A DNA stretch of 64,000 nucleotides from CAWATZ01 sp963784995 (lineage in GTDB: Bacteria > Planctomycetota > Planctomycetia > Gemmatales > Gemmataceae). Positions 39,470 through 48,941 of this stretch are shown here, piece after piece. The stretch covers positions 868,001 through 932,000 of the forward strand of contig CAWATZ010000013.1 of NCBI GenBank assembly GCA_963784995.1, in the 5' to 3' direction. Within the stretch, counting starts at the first letter, position 1. Every line of letters starts with the position of its first letter. The position numbers and the translations under genes were made by a program. Under the pieces are notes generated by a model that was given only the letters and a program-made list of their open reading frames with translations, had not been told where the DNA came from and ran no database searches.

Positions 39470-40054
39470 GTGGCCGACCTGCCATCGACCCGGCCGAGCC
39501 TGCTCGTCCGGTTGCGTCAGACGAGCGACCAGGAGGCCTGGCGCGAGTTCGTCGCCCTGTACGCTCCGGTGATCTACGGCTTCGGCCGCAAGCATGGACT
39601 GCAGGATGCCGACGCCGCCGACCTCACCCAGGAGGTGCTGCGCGGCGTCAGCACGGCGATCAGCCGGCTCGACTACGACCCGCAGCGCGGCACTTTTCGC
39701 TCCTGGCTGTTCACCCTGGCCCGCCGGCGCCTGGCCGACTTCCTGGCCCGGCGCCAGCGCCAGCCCCAGGCGAGCGGCGACAGTTCCGCGCAGGAGCGTC
39801 TGGAGGCGGTCCCGGTCCCCCAGGAGCAGGAGCACTGGGACCGGGAGCTGGAGCAGCGTCTGTTCACGTGGGCGGTGGAGCGCGTGCGGGGTGAGTTTAC
39901 CGAGAAGACCTGGCAGGCCTTCTGGCAGACGGCGGTGGAAGGGCGCAAGCCCCAGGACGTTGCCGAGGCGCTGGGTCTTTCGGTCGGAGCGGTGTACATT
40001 GCCAAAAGCCGGGCCCAGGCACGCTTGAAGGAGGAACTGGCCCAGCTCGAGTAA
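39470..40054 (+). CDS. ECF-type RNA polymerase sigma factor
   Basis: Region 2 is clear: PSTRPSLLVRLRQTSDQEAWREFVALYAPVIYGFGRKHGLQDADAADLTQEVLRGV, with RGTFRSWLFTLARRRLADFL. Region 4 is AFWQTAVEGRKPQDVAEALGLSVGAVYIAKSRAQARLKEEL. The 194-residue length suits the planctomycete kinase-linked ECF group. GTG at 39470 is chosen because relatives begin with MxDxPxTRPSLL; a longer frame starts upstream at TTG 39419. The stop is 30 bases before the zinc-finger kinase start, giving the usual sigma-kinase pairing in which the kinase is thought to control the sigma factor. Confidence 0.85.
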   Translation: MADLPSTRPSLLVRLRQTSDQEAWREFVALYAPVIYGFGRKHGLQDADAADLTQEVLRGVSTAISRLDYDPQRGTFRSWLFTLARRRLADFLARRQRQPQASGDSSAQERLEAVPVPQEQEHWDRELEQRLFTWAVERVRGEFTEKTWQAFWQTAVEGRKPQDVAEALGLSVGAVYIAKSRAQARLKEELAQLE

Positions 40055-40084
40055 CCATGTCCCCAGTCCCGGAGTGGCCCACGT

Positions 40085-43000
40085 ATGGAGCCCTGTCCCT
40101 CTCTCGACGACCTGCGGGCCGTGCTCGACTGCCGGTTGCCGGCCGACCAGCAAACCGCTCTGAGCCGACACCTGGACGAATGCGCCACGTGCCAGCAGAC
40201 GCTGGAGCGTCTGGCCAGCGGCAGTCGCTCCTGGGAGAACGTGGCCCGGCAGCTCGCAATGCCCCACTTGCCGAGTCTCCGCCTTCGGCCCTCCAGAACG
40301 CCGTGAAGGGGCTGGCCAGCCTGGTTCCCCCGCGTGCGGACCGGCGACCTCTCGGCGGAACCGAGGTCCAGAACCACGGAGAGCTTCCCCTTCTTGCAGC
40401 CGACCACCAACCCCACCGACCTGGGCCAGGTCGGCTCCTATCCGATCCTGAAACTGCTTGGCCAGGGCGGCATGGGTATGGTCTTCCAGGGAGTCGATCC
40501 CACCCTGGGCCGGCTGGTCGCCATCAAGGTCATGGCGCCGCACCTGGCCGCCAGCGCCACTTCGCGCGAGCGTTTCCTGCGCGAAGCCCAGGCCGCGGCC
40601 GCGGTCCGGCACAGTCACGTTGTCGCCATTCACGCCGTCGCCGAGACCGAGGGCATCCCCTACCTGGTCATGCAGTTCATTGCCGGCCGCTCGCTCCAGG
40701 ATCAGCTGGACCGCGATGGCCCTCTGCCGCCGCTGGAGGCGGCCCGCATCGGCTTGCAAATGGCCCAGGGGTTGGCCGCCGCCCACGCCCAGGGGCTGGT
40801 CCACCGGGACGTCAAGCCCGCCAACGTCCTGTTCGAGAACGCCACCGACCAGGTGAAGATCACCGACTTCGGCCTGGCCCGGGCCGTCGATGACGTCAGC
40901 TTGACCCAGAGCGGAGTCATTACCGGCACTCCGGCGTTCATGTCTCCCGAACAGGCCCGGGGCGAGCCGGTCGATCATCGCACCGACCTGTTCAGCCTGG
41001 GCAGCGTGCTCTACGCCCTCTGCACCGGCCAGGCGCCCTTCCGTGCCAGGAAGACGATGGACCTGCTGCGATGCGTCTGCGAGGAGACGCCCAGGCCCGT
41101 CTGCGAGGTCAATCCGGACGTGCCCGGCTGGCTCGCCGCCGTCATCGAGCGGTTGCACGCCAAGGACCCCGGCCAGCGCTTCGCCTCGGCCGAGGAAGTG
41201 GCCGGCGTGCTCGACTATCACCTGGCCCGGCTGGCCGCCGCACCACCCGCGCCGCGGCCGAGGCTCCGCCGCGGTCTGCTGGCGGCCGGGGTGTTCCTGC
41301 TCTTCCTGCTCGCGGGCGGGGCCGCTGTGTTCTTCTCACGCCCACGGACGGTGCCGCCGGAGCTGGAGCCGGGAGCGGACATCGTCCCGGACAGCAAGCT
41401 CGCCAACCAGAGGCTCGAACCGAGTCCCGAGGTCAAGGCCCACAAGGTCGAGATCAAGGAACTGCCGGCCACCAGGGACGTGCCAGCACCCACTCCGCCC
41501 ACCCAGCCTGCTCCTCAGGTCCAGCTGATCCACCACAGCGATCTGACCGGCGAGAAGGGCAAGATCGCCGGCCTGGCGCTGGCGCCGGATGGCAAGACCC
41601 TGGCGGCCGGCCAGAAGGACGGCGTCATCCAGCTCTGGACGGAACAGGCCCGGAGCTGGAAGCCAGCCACGACCCTCAAGGGCCACAAGGGCGCGGTCAT
41701 CACCCTGGCCTTCTCCGCGAACGGGCAGATGCTGGCCTCGGGAGGAACGGACAGGACAGTGCGGTTGTGGAAGAAGGCCGCCGCGGGCTGGGAGGAAGCC
41801 GGCGCACTGGAGGGGCACACCGGCGACGTCTACGGTCTGGCCTTCGCTCCGGAGGGCGCCACGCTATTCACGGCGGCCGGAATCCCCACGGCGCAACTCG
41901 CCCAGGCCAAACCTGGCGAGGTGAAACACTGGGACCTGGAGCATGGCGAAGAGTTGACCTTGCCCACGATGCCGGTCCTCTCCCGCGCCATTCTGTCGCT
42001 GGGCCTGGCGCCCGACGGTCAGACGCTGGCGATCGGCTATCAGCACGCCTACTTGCGCCTCTGGAATCTCCGGACGAGCGCGGTGCTGGCCCAGCTTCCC
42101 GACGTTGGCTGTTTGTATGGTCTGGCCTGGTCCCCCGACGGCAAGATGCTGGCGAGCGGCGGCTGTGATGGGACGGTCAAGGTGTGGTCACTCGGCAAGG
42201 GAGCCTGGAAGTGGACCCGCAGCTTCCCCAAACAAGCGAACACGATCCGCCGGCTGGCATTTGACCGCGAGGGCAAACTGCTGCTGTCCTTCGCCGCCGA
42301 GGGCGACGTGCGTTTCTGGGACCTGGCCGTGGGGGAGGCGGCCCGGCTGACGCGGCCGGCGACGGATCGCTTCGAGCAGGCGGCCTTCGCCCCGGAATGC
42401 CGTCGCGTGGCGGCGGCCACGGCCTGCGGGACCATCCAGGTCTGGGACTACGTTCCCGGCCCGAACCTGGGCATCCCCGCTTTCGTGGTGCTGGCGCGTG
42501 CCGGCCGGCCGGAACAGCGCAGCCCCACGCTCGCAGAGGCCGTGGGCGGTGCCCAGAGCGGCGACACCATCGAGGTGCGCGGCAACGGGCCGTTCGTCGC
42601 GGACCCGATCATGGTGCGCAACAAGGACCTGGTGATCCGCGCCGGCGAGGGGTTCACGCCGGTCATCTCCCTGAATCCGGATAGCACCAAATCGAAGTTC
42701 CGGGCCCTGCTGACGACCTACAGCTCGCTGGTGCTGGAGGGGCTCGAACTGCGGCGCTCCTTCGTCGTTCCGGACGGGGGCGATGAAGCGGTGATCCGGG
42801 CCTACGGACCGCGCATCCTGCTCGCCAACTGCCGGCTCAGCGTGCGCGGGCCCTCGGTGGCCCTGTACGCGATCTCGAACCGGGACTGCGAGCTGAGGAA
42901 CTGCCTGGTCAGCGGCACGATGGTGCCCATCTCCTGGATCGACCCGCGCCCTGGCGGAGCGCTCCGGGTCGAGAACTGTGCCGTCGCCGGCGAAGGGATC

Positions 43001-43654
43001 TCGTTAATGCTGACCACGGGCCTCCTCAATGGCAAGGGGAGCGCGGTGGACGTCCGCGTCAGCCGGACCACCTGGGCCGTGGGGGGCGTGCTCGAAATGC
43101 GTTTCAAGAGCGAAAGTCCCGATCCGATGGCCAGACCGGAACGCAACCCCATCTTGTGGGAAGCCGGCGAGAACGTGTTTGATTTCACCGGCTTCCACGT
43201 CCAGACCTACCGCTTCGCGACCCAGCCTCCCCCAGCGCGGACCAGCGAGCTGCTGCTGGCCAAATGGCTGACCGTGCGGGAGCAAAACAACGTCTATGGG
43301 TCGGGCTCGCCCGTCCTGCGGCACTCCATCGGCTGGAAGTGGCAAAACCTGGGCGGGGAGCTGAAAACCCTGGCGGAGTGGCAGCGGTTCAGCAAGACGA
43401 CCGGGTCGGCTTTCCTCACGGGCAAGGTCCGCTACGCCCACGGCGACCCGCGCACGAAACTCCGCACCAGCCCCGAGACGGTGACGGCCGAGGACTTCCG
43501 CCTGCACCCGGACAGCCCCGGCTGGCACAGGGGACCGGGAGGACGCGACCTGGGAGCCGACCTCGATCTGGTGGGCCCCGGACCGGCTTACGAACGCTGG
43601 CAGAAGACGCCGGACTATCAGGCGTGGCTGAAGCGGACCGGTCAGGTCAAGTGA
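40085..43654 (+). CDS. kinase A: zinc-finger/serine-threonine kinase/WD40/beta-helix receptor, two compensating frameshifts
   Basis: The ATG at 40085 opens a zinc-finger-like anti-sigma segment (CPSLDDL...HLDECATCQQTLERL, a His-x3-Cys-x2-Cys site). A shift near 40255 leads to ESPPSALQNAVKGLA and a second near 40390 restores the frame at FLQPTTNPTDLG. The kinase domain has GQGGMGMVF, VAIKVM, HRDVKPAN and ITDFGLA, all intact. One membrane segment follows (LLAAGVFLLFLLAGGAAVFF). Outside lie six or seven WD40 units and then a right-handed beta-helix (LAEAVGGAQSGDTIEVRGNGPF ... LVLEGLELRR). The tail is DLVGPGPAYERWQKTPDYQ... About 1,189 residues in total. With the zinc finger and upstream sigma factor, it is a plausible sigma-controlling receptor kinase. 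Confidence 0.85.
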
Positions 43655-43943
43655 GAAGCCACGCCAGAAGCACGGTGCCAGCTCAGAGCGTTGGGACCAA
43701 CCCCGTCCCCGAAATGGGGAGGGGGAGCAAGAGCGCAGATCGATTGCATTGCGCTGCGGCACACACACAGCCGCAGTGGCAGGCTTTGGCCTCCGTCTTT
43801 GGCCTCCCCTTGCTCGCGCTTCGGGCCAGGGCGCGGCACCTGACCTTGCGGCCCAGCCGCCTGACCCCTCAACCACTCTCCACCGACGCAGAGTGAGAAA
43901 CAAACCGCACGGGCAGACGTCCGTGCCCTGGTGGAGAACCGAA

Positions 43944-46453
43944 ATGAACCCCAAGACCTGCCCGGACACGGTCCAGCTGCAACGGCTGCTGGCCGGCGCT
44001 CTGCCGGAGACCGAACGCCTCGAAGTGGAGCAGCACCTGGAAGGGTGCTGCCGCTGCCAGCAGACCATCGAGGGCTTGCCCGGCGCCACCGCCGCCTGGA
44101 TCAGCACCGCACCGCCTCTGGACGCCGGCTCCTCTCCCGCGACACCACAGGGCCCCGGCACTCTGGGGATCTACCAGATCGTGGAACGCCTCGACGGCGA
44201 CCGGGGCCTGCTCCTGAAGGCGTTCGAGCCCCGCTTGCAGCGGCACGTCGCCATCCGGCTGCTGCCGCCAGAACTGGCCGACGACCCCGAGGCACGGCAG
44301 CAGTTTGCCCGGTCAGCGCGGGCGGCAGGGTCCATCGACCACGACAACGTGGTCACCATCCACGCGGTCAATGAGACGGCGGCCCAGCCCTACCTGGTCA
44401 TGGAGTTCGTGGCCGGCGCTACCCTCGGCGAACGGCTGCAACGCCCCCAGCACCTGGACTGGAAGGAGGTGCTGCGTCTGGGTCAGCAGGTGGCGGCGGG
44501 CGTGGCGGCCTTCCACAAGGGCGGCCTGGTCCACGGCAATCTCGGCCTGACCACCGTCCTGCTCGAAGAGGGCACTGGACGGGTCAAGCTCACCGGCTTT
44601 GCCCTGGACAGCGGATCGCGCTCCGGCGCGCCAGAGGCTGAGGCCCGGCGAGTGGACCTGAGGGCGCTGGGTGCGGTCCTGTTCGCTCTGGCGACGGGAC
44701 AGGAACTGAGCGCAGGGACCGACCCGAAACGGGCCCTGCGTTCGACCCAGCCGTGGCTGCGTGACTTGATCCTGTCCCTGCTCGCTGGCCCCGGAACAGA
44801 AGCACCCACGTCGGCGGCGGTCGCCGAGCAATTGCGCTGCCAGCTGATCGTCCAGCAGGCACCCCCTCCCGGGACCCGGCGCATCCTGTCGCCCGCGGAG
44901 CGGAAGCGCCGGCGGCGGATCGTTGGGGTGCTGCTGCTCCTGCTGGCCCTCGCCGGCCTGGGGGTGAGCGAAGCGCTGGGCAAACGCGCCTGGTGGCTGC
45001 GGCCGGGCCGCTGCTTTCCGGCGAGGCGAAATTGGTCCTCACACTGGAAGACCCCCAGGCCCGGGTCACGCTGGCCGGTTACGACATCGAGCTGAGCGAG
45101 CCGCAGACCCGGGAAATCAGTCTGCGGCCGGGCGAGTATCTGCTGCGTGTGAAGCGCGAAGGCTCGCCGCCGCAGGAGCAGCAGGTGAGCCTGGGCTGGG
45201 CCGGCCGTGAGGAGGTAACCGTGCGTGCCCAGCCGCGGCCAGCGCGGGAGCGGCCCTTCGTGGTCCGTTCCCGGCGTGGCTTCCGCGACCGGGAGTTCAA
45301 GACCCTGGCCGAGGCCGTCCGCCAGGTTCGGAGCCACGACGTCGTCGAGATCCACGGCAACGGCCCCTTCACCAGCCCGCCCGTTCTGCTGGGCTCCAAA
45401 CCGCTGACCATCCGGGCCGGGCCTGGATTTCGGCCAGTCATCGAGTTCGAGCACCAGCCGGGCAAAGGCACCTTCGTCTACCTGGCGTCCAGCGCGGCGC
45501 TGGTCCTGGAGGGCCTGGACCTTCGCATCGCCGGGATACCGAAATGGGAGCTGGGCAATCCTGGTCACATTGTTGCTCGGGTGAATGGAGCGCCCTTCCA
45601 CGTGGCTCACTGCCGGATCATTGTCAAAGGCGTGGGCGATGGTTTGCAGGCGGTCGATTCTCCGGAATGCGTGCTGCGCCACAGCGAGGTGATCCGCAAC
45701 AAGAACAGCGCCCATGCACTGCTCAGCTTCGGCAACATCCCGAACTCGGGCCGGATCGACATCAGCAACTCCCTCCTGGCGGGAGGGCACTGGGGCCTGA
45801 TGCTGAACAGGAAATCGCTGGAGGCCCGCGACCTGTCGGTGCGCCTGCACGGCAACACCCTGTCGTCCCGCGTCCCGTTGTTCCTGAGGCACGGGCAACG
45901 CGAATTGCCCGCGGAGGACGGCAAGGCGCCGCCGATCTCCCTCGAGTCGACAGCCAACGTCATCGAGAGCTCCGAAGGGTTTTTCCGGTTCGACCTCGCC
46001 GCCTACAAGGCCGACGAGACAGTCGTCAGCGCCGCCCAGGCCGAGGCCCTGCTGCCACGCCTGGTGCGCTGGCAGATGCGCGACAACCTGCTGCCCGAGG
46101 GCGTCCCCCTGCTCCGCTGCGTGCAAGCAATGCACACCCCGTTGCCCGGCTGGCGCGAGCGCAAGACGCTGGCGGAGTGGGACCAGTTCTGGGGGTTGCC
46201 GCCCAACCAATCGCTGCAAGGTCGCCCGGTCTTCTCCGACGAGAACCTGGCCATCCGCCACGTGCTGAAACCCGAAGAACTGACCGCCGCTGACTTCAAG
46301 CTGCAACCAGCAAGCCCCGGACACGGCCTCGGGCCAGGCCGGAAAGACCTTGGCGCCCCGGTGGACGAGGTTGGTCCGGGACCGGCCTACGAACGCTGGA
46401 AGAAGACGCCCGATTACAGAGAGTGGCTCAAGAAGACCGGACAAATTCAGTAA
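43944..46453 (+). CDS. pseudokinase B: zinc-finger/dead kinase/PEGA-like/beta-helix receptor, one homopolymer frameshift
   Basis: The ATG at 43944 follows GGAG. An anti-sigma-like zinc site (CPDTVQLQRLL...HLEGCCRCQQT) precedes a kinase fold that has lost its chemistry. VAIRLLPPEL has Arg for the ATP-binding Lys, VHGNLGLTTVLL replaces HRDxKPxN, and KLTGFAL replaces DFG. A membrane segment (IVGVLLLLLALAGLGVSEAL), a PEGA-like domain (LVLTLEDPQARVTLAGYDIEL) and a beta-helix (EIHGNGPFTSPPVLLGS...) follow, ending VGPGPAYERWKKTPDYREWL. The frame breaks near 44985, where GGCAAACGCG stands against GGCAAAACGCG in pseudokinase D, a one-A loss. Joined length is about 836 residues. It is a close paralogue of 48942-51470. 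Confidence 0.85.
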
Positions 46454-46468
46454 TCCAGGAGATTCGTC

Positions 46469-48892
46469 ATGCCCGCAAAGATACCCGGACCCGAGGCGGA
46501 GACGCTCGACTTCCTCGACCCGCCGCGACGGCCGGACCGGCTGGGGCAACTGGGTCCTTACGAGATCGTGGAGGTGATTGGCCGCGGGGCGATGGGCGTC
46601 GTCCTCAAGGCGATTGACCCCACGCTGCAGCGGACCGTGGCCATCAAGGTGCTGGCTCGACAGCTCGGTCTCAGCGCCCAGGCCAGGGAGCGCTTCCTGC
46701 GTGAGGCGCGGGCGGCGGCAGCCATCAGCCACGAGAACGTGGTCCGGCTGCACGCCATCGAGGATCAGGGACGCCATCCCTACCTGGTGCTGGAGTACGT
46801 CGCCGGCACGTCGTTGCAGCAACGCCTGGACCACGGCGAGCCGATCGAGATGAGCGAGGTGGTGCGCATCGGCGAACAGATGGCGGCCGGCCTGGCAGCG
46901 GCGCATGCTCGCGGCGTGGTTCACCGCGACGTCAAGCCGGCCAACGTCTTGCTGGAAGGCCGGGAGGGCGAGGCTCCTGCCGAGCCGGGAGCATTAGCGA
47001 CCCGAGTTCGGGTCAAACTGTCGGATTTCGGCCTGGCCCGCGAGGGTGAGGGTGGCCTGACCGAGGTCGGCGCGGTGGCGGGCACGCCTTTGTACATGGC
47101 CCCGGAGCAGGCCCGCGGCGAGGCCGTCGATCACCGGGCCGACCTGTTTGCGTTGGGAGCGGTGCTGTATCGGCTCTGCACCGGCAGACCGCCTTTGGAG
47201 GCGGACAACGCCCTGGCCCTGCTGCGCCGCATCTGCGAAGAGGAACCGAAGCCGGTCCGCGAGGTCAACCCCGCCGTTCCCGTCTGGCTGGCGGAGCTGA
47301 TCGGCCGGCTGCTGGCCAAGGACCCGGCCGGGCGTCCGCAGAGCGCTGCGGAGGTTGCCGAGCTGTTCCGCTACTACCTCGATCATCCCGACCAGGACGT
47401 CAGGCCGCGCCGGCCCTGGCGTGTCCGCCGGCTCCTGGCCGGTAGTTTTCTCCTGGTGCTGGCCGGTCTGGCGACAAGCGAGATCCTGGGCCAGACACGG
47501 CTGCTGACCGATGCAATGGCGCAGGTCCGTGGTCTGGGGACTCTCACGTTGGACGTGGACGACGCCATCGAGGTGACGGTGGCGGGGCAGGGCGTGGTTC
47601 ATCAGGGAACTGGCCCGTGCGAACTGCGTTTGGGGCCGGGTCGCTACGACGTGTGGGCCGTCAAAGATGGGCGAGTGCTGCACGAGGAGACCCTGACGCT
47701 GCCTCGCTTCGGCCAACTGGAGGTGTCCGTTCACACGCCGGCCGAGAAGGGGCGGACCAAACCGTTCGTGATCCCGGCACGCGAGGGCGATCCGCGGCTG
47801 GAGTTCGACTCCCTGGCCGAGGCCATTGGGGACGCACGCTGGGGCGACACCATCGAGATTCACGGCAACGGTCCCTTCCTGTGCAAGCCCATCACGATTG
47901 ACCAGCCTCTGATCGTCCGCGCCGCGCCGGGCTTCCGTCCAGTGCTGCGCCACACTTCCGAAGGGACGGGAGCGCTGCTGACCGCCAACGCCGCGCTGGT
48001 GCTGGAGGGGCTGGAGTTCGACGGGCTCACCGGGGTGGAGGATCCGGAGCGGAAACGCTCCCACATCAACGCGAACAGGGCACCCTTGTTTCTCGCCAAC
48101 TGCCGGCTCACCTTGAACGGCCCCAATCACTCGATCATCAGCGCTTCGCCTTCGGTCGAGATCTGCAATTGCGATTTCAGCATCAAAGGCTGGGCCGCCC
48201 TGACAACGACCCTCCCGGAAACCGCCACGATCCGCCTGGACCGCAATCTGCTGCGTCCCGGCGCCACGACCCACAACTTCCATCCGAGCGGCCTCCGGGG
48301 CGTGACGCTGGAATACACGCGCAACACCTGGGCGGACACCGGGTCGCCCATCGAGTTGCGATTGCTCTCCTCCACCGCGCCGGAAAAGGAGCGACCGCTG
48401 CGCGTGCTGGCGTCGGACAACGTCATCCACTGTGGCTGGATCGCGGTCCCGTTCAACCAGTTTTTCGACCCGCCGCTGGCCGTCGATGATGCCGAGACCC
48501 TGCTGCAGCGCCTTCTCAGCTGGAAGGGCGAACGGAACCTGTTCCGGGAAGGGCCTGCGTTGTTGCGTTTCACCCACCGCTTCAAGGAGATTGAGGGAGG
48601 GCGGCAAGTGAAGACGCTGGAGGACTGGCAGGAACTCTGGGGACAGGGGGCCGAGAAGGATTCCTTGCTGGCCCCGATCCAGTTCCGGGGCGGCGATCCC
48701 AAGGAGCTGGGACTGCAAGCCAGGCCCGGCGCCTATGCGTTGCAGGCCGGCAGCGCGGGAGCAGGCGCCGCACCCGGCGGCAAGGATCTCGGCGCCGACG
48801 TGACCCTGGTCGGCCCCGGTCCAGCGTACGAGGGCTGGCAGAAGACGCCGGAGTACCAGGAGTGGCGCAAGCGGACCGGTCAGATCAAGTAA
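46469..48892 (+). CDS. kinase C: serine/threonine kinase with beta-helix ectodomain and a repeat-derived insertion
   Basis: The 807-residue protein has an intact kinase domain: GRGAMGVVLK near 39, Lys60 in VAIKV, HRDVKPAN from 152, DFG 186-188 and APEQARGE. Between NVLLE and VKLSDFG lies a ~17-residue insert, GREGEAPAEPGALATRV, in the beta7-beta8 turn where kinases have a short loop. One membrane segment sits near 318-338 (LLAGSFLLVLAGLATSEIL). A PEGA-like segment and a beta-helix (LAEAIGDARWGDTIEIHGNGPF) follow, ending VGPGPAYEGWQKTPEYQEW. It starts 15 bases after pseudokinase B. Unlike its neighbours it lacks the N-terminal zinc finger. It is probably active and may signal together with the flanking pseudokinases. 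Confidence 0.9.
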   Translation: MPAKIPGPEAETLDFLDPPRRPDRLGQLGPYEIVEVIGRGAMGVVLKAIDPTLQRTVAIKVLARQLGLSAQARERFLREARAAAAISHENVVRLHAIEDQGRHPYLVLEYVAGTSLQQRLDHGEPIEMSEVVRIGEQMAAGLAAAHARGVVHRDVKPANVLLEGREGEAPAEPGALATRVRVKLSDFGLAREGEGGLTEVGAVAGTPLYMAPEQARGEAVDHRADLFALGAVLYRLCTGRPPLEADNALALLRRICEEEPKPVREVNPAVPVWLAELIGRLLAKDPAGRPQSAAEVAELFRYYLDHPDQDVRPRRPWRVRRLLAGSFLLVLAGLATSEILGQTRLLTDAMAQVRGLGTLTLDVDDAIEVTVAGQGVVHQGTGPCELRLGPGRYDVWAVKDGRVLHEETLTLPRFGQLEVSVHTPAEKGRTKPFVIPAREGDPRLEFDSLAEAIGDARWGDTIEIHGNGPFLCKPITIDQPLIVRAAPGFRPVLRHTSEGTGALLTANAALVLEGLEFDGLTGVEDPERKRSHINANRAPLFLANCRLTLNGPNHSIISASPSVEICNCDFSIKGWAALTTTLPETATIRLDRNLLRPGATTHNFHPSGLRGVTLEYTRNTWADTGSPIELRLLSSTAPEKERPLRVLASDNVIHCGWIAVPFNQFFDPPLAVDDAETLLQRLLSWKGERNLFREGPALLRFTHRFKEIEGGRQVKTLEDWQELWGQGAEKDSLLAPIQFRGGDPKELGLQARPGAYALQAGSAGAGAAPGGKDLGADVTLVGPGPAYEGWQKTPEYQEWRKRTGQIK
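46958..47008 (+). repeat. repeat-derived in-frame insertion in kinase C
   Basis: The segment GGCCGGGAGGGCGAGGCTCC onward encodes GREGEAPAEPGALATRV. The palindromic CTCCTGCCGAGCCGGGAG part resembles the CGGCAGGAGCC end seen at 1317-1327. I recall EGEAPAEP peptides in many planctomycete proteins, consistent with a dispersed DNA element; this needs a search. Confidence 0.55.
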
Positions 48893-48941
48893 AGCCGACC
48901 TCCGTGCAGGCCGAACCCCTGCGCGACGAAGGAGATTGCCG

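Noticed and set aside
44483..46924. 813-codon minus-strand frame across pseudokinase B and kinase C
   Set aside because: It is antisense to well-supported receptor genes. The same kind of frame appears opposite kinase C and D because the genes are paralogous.
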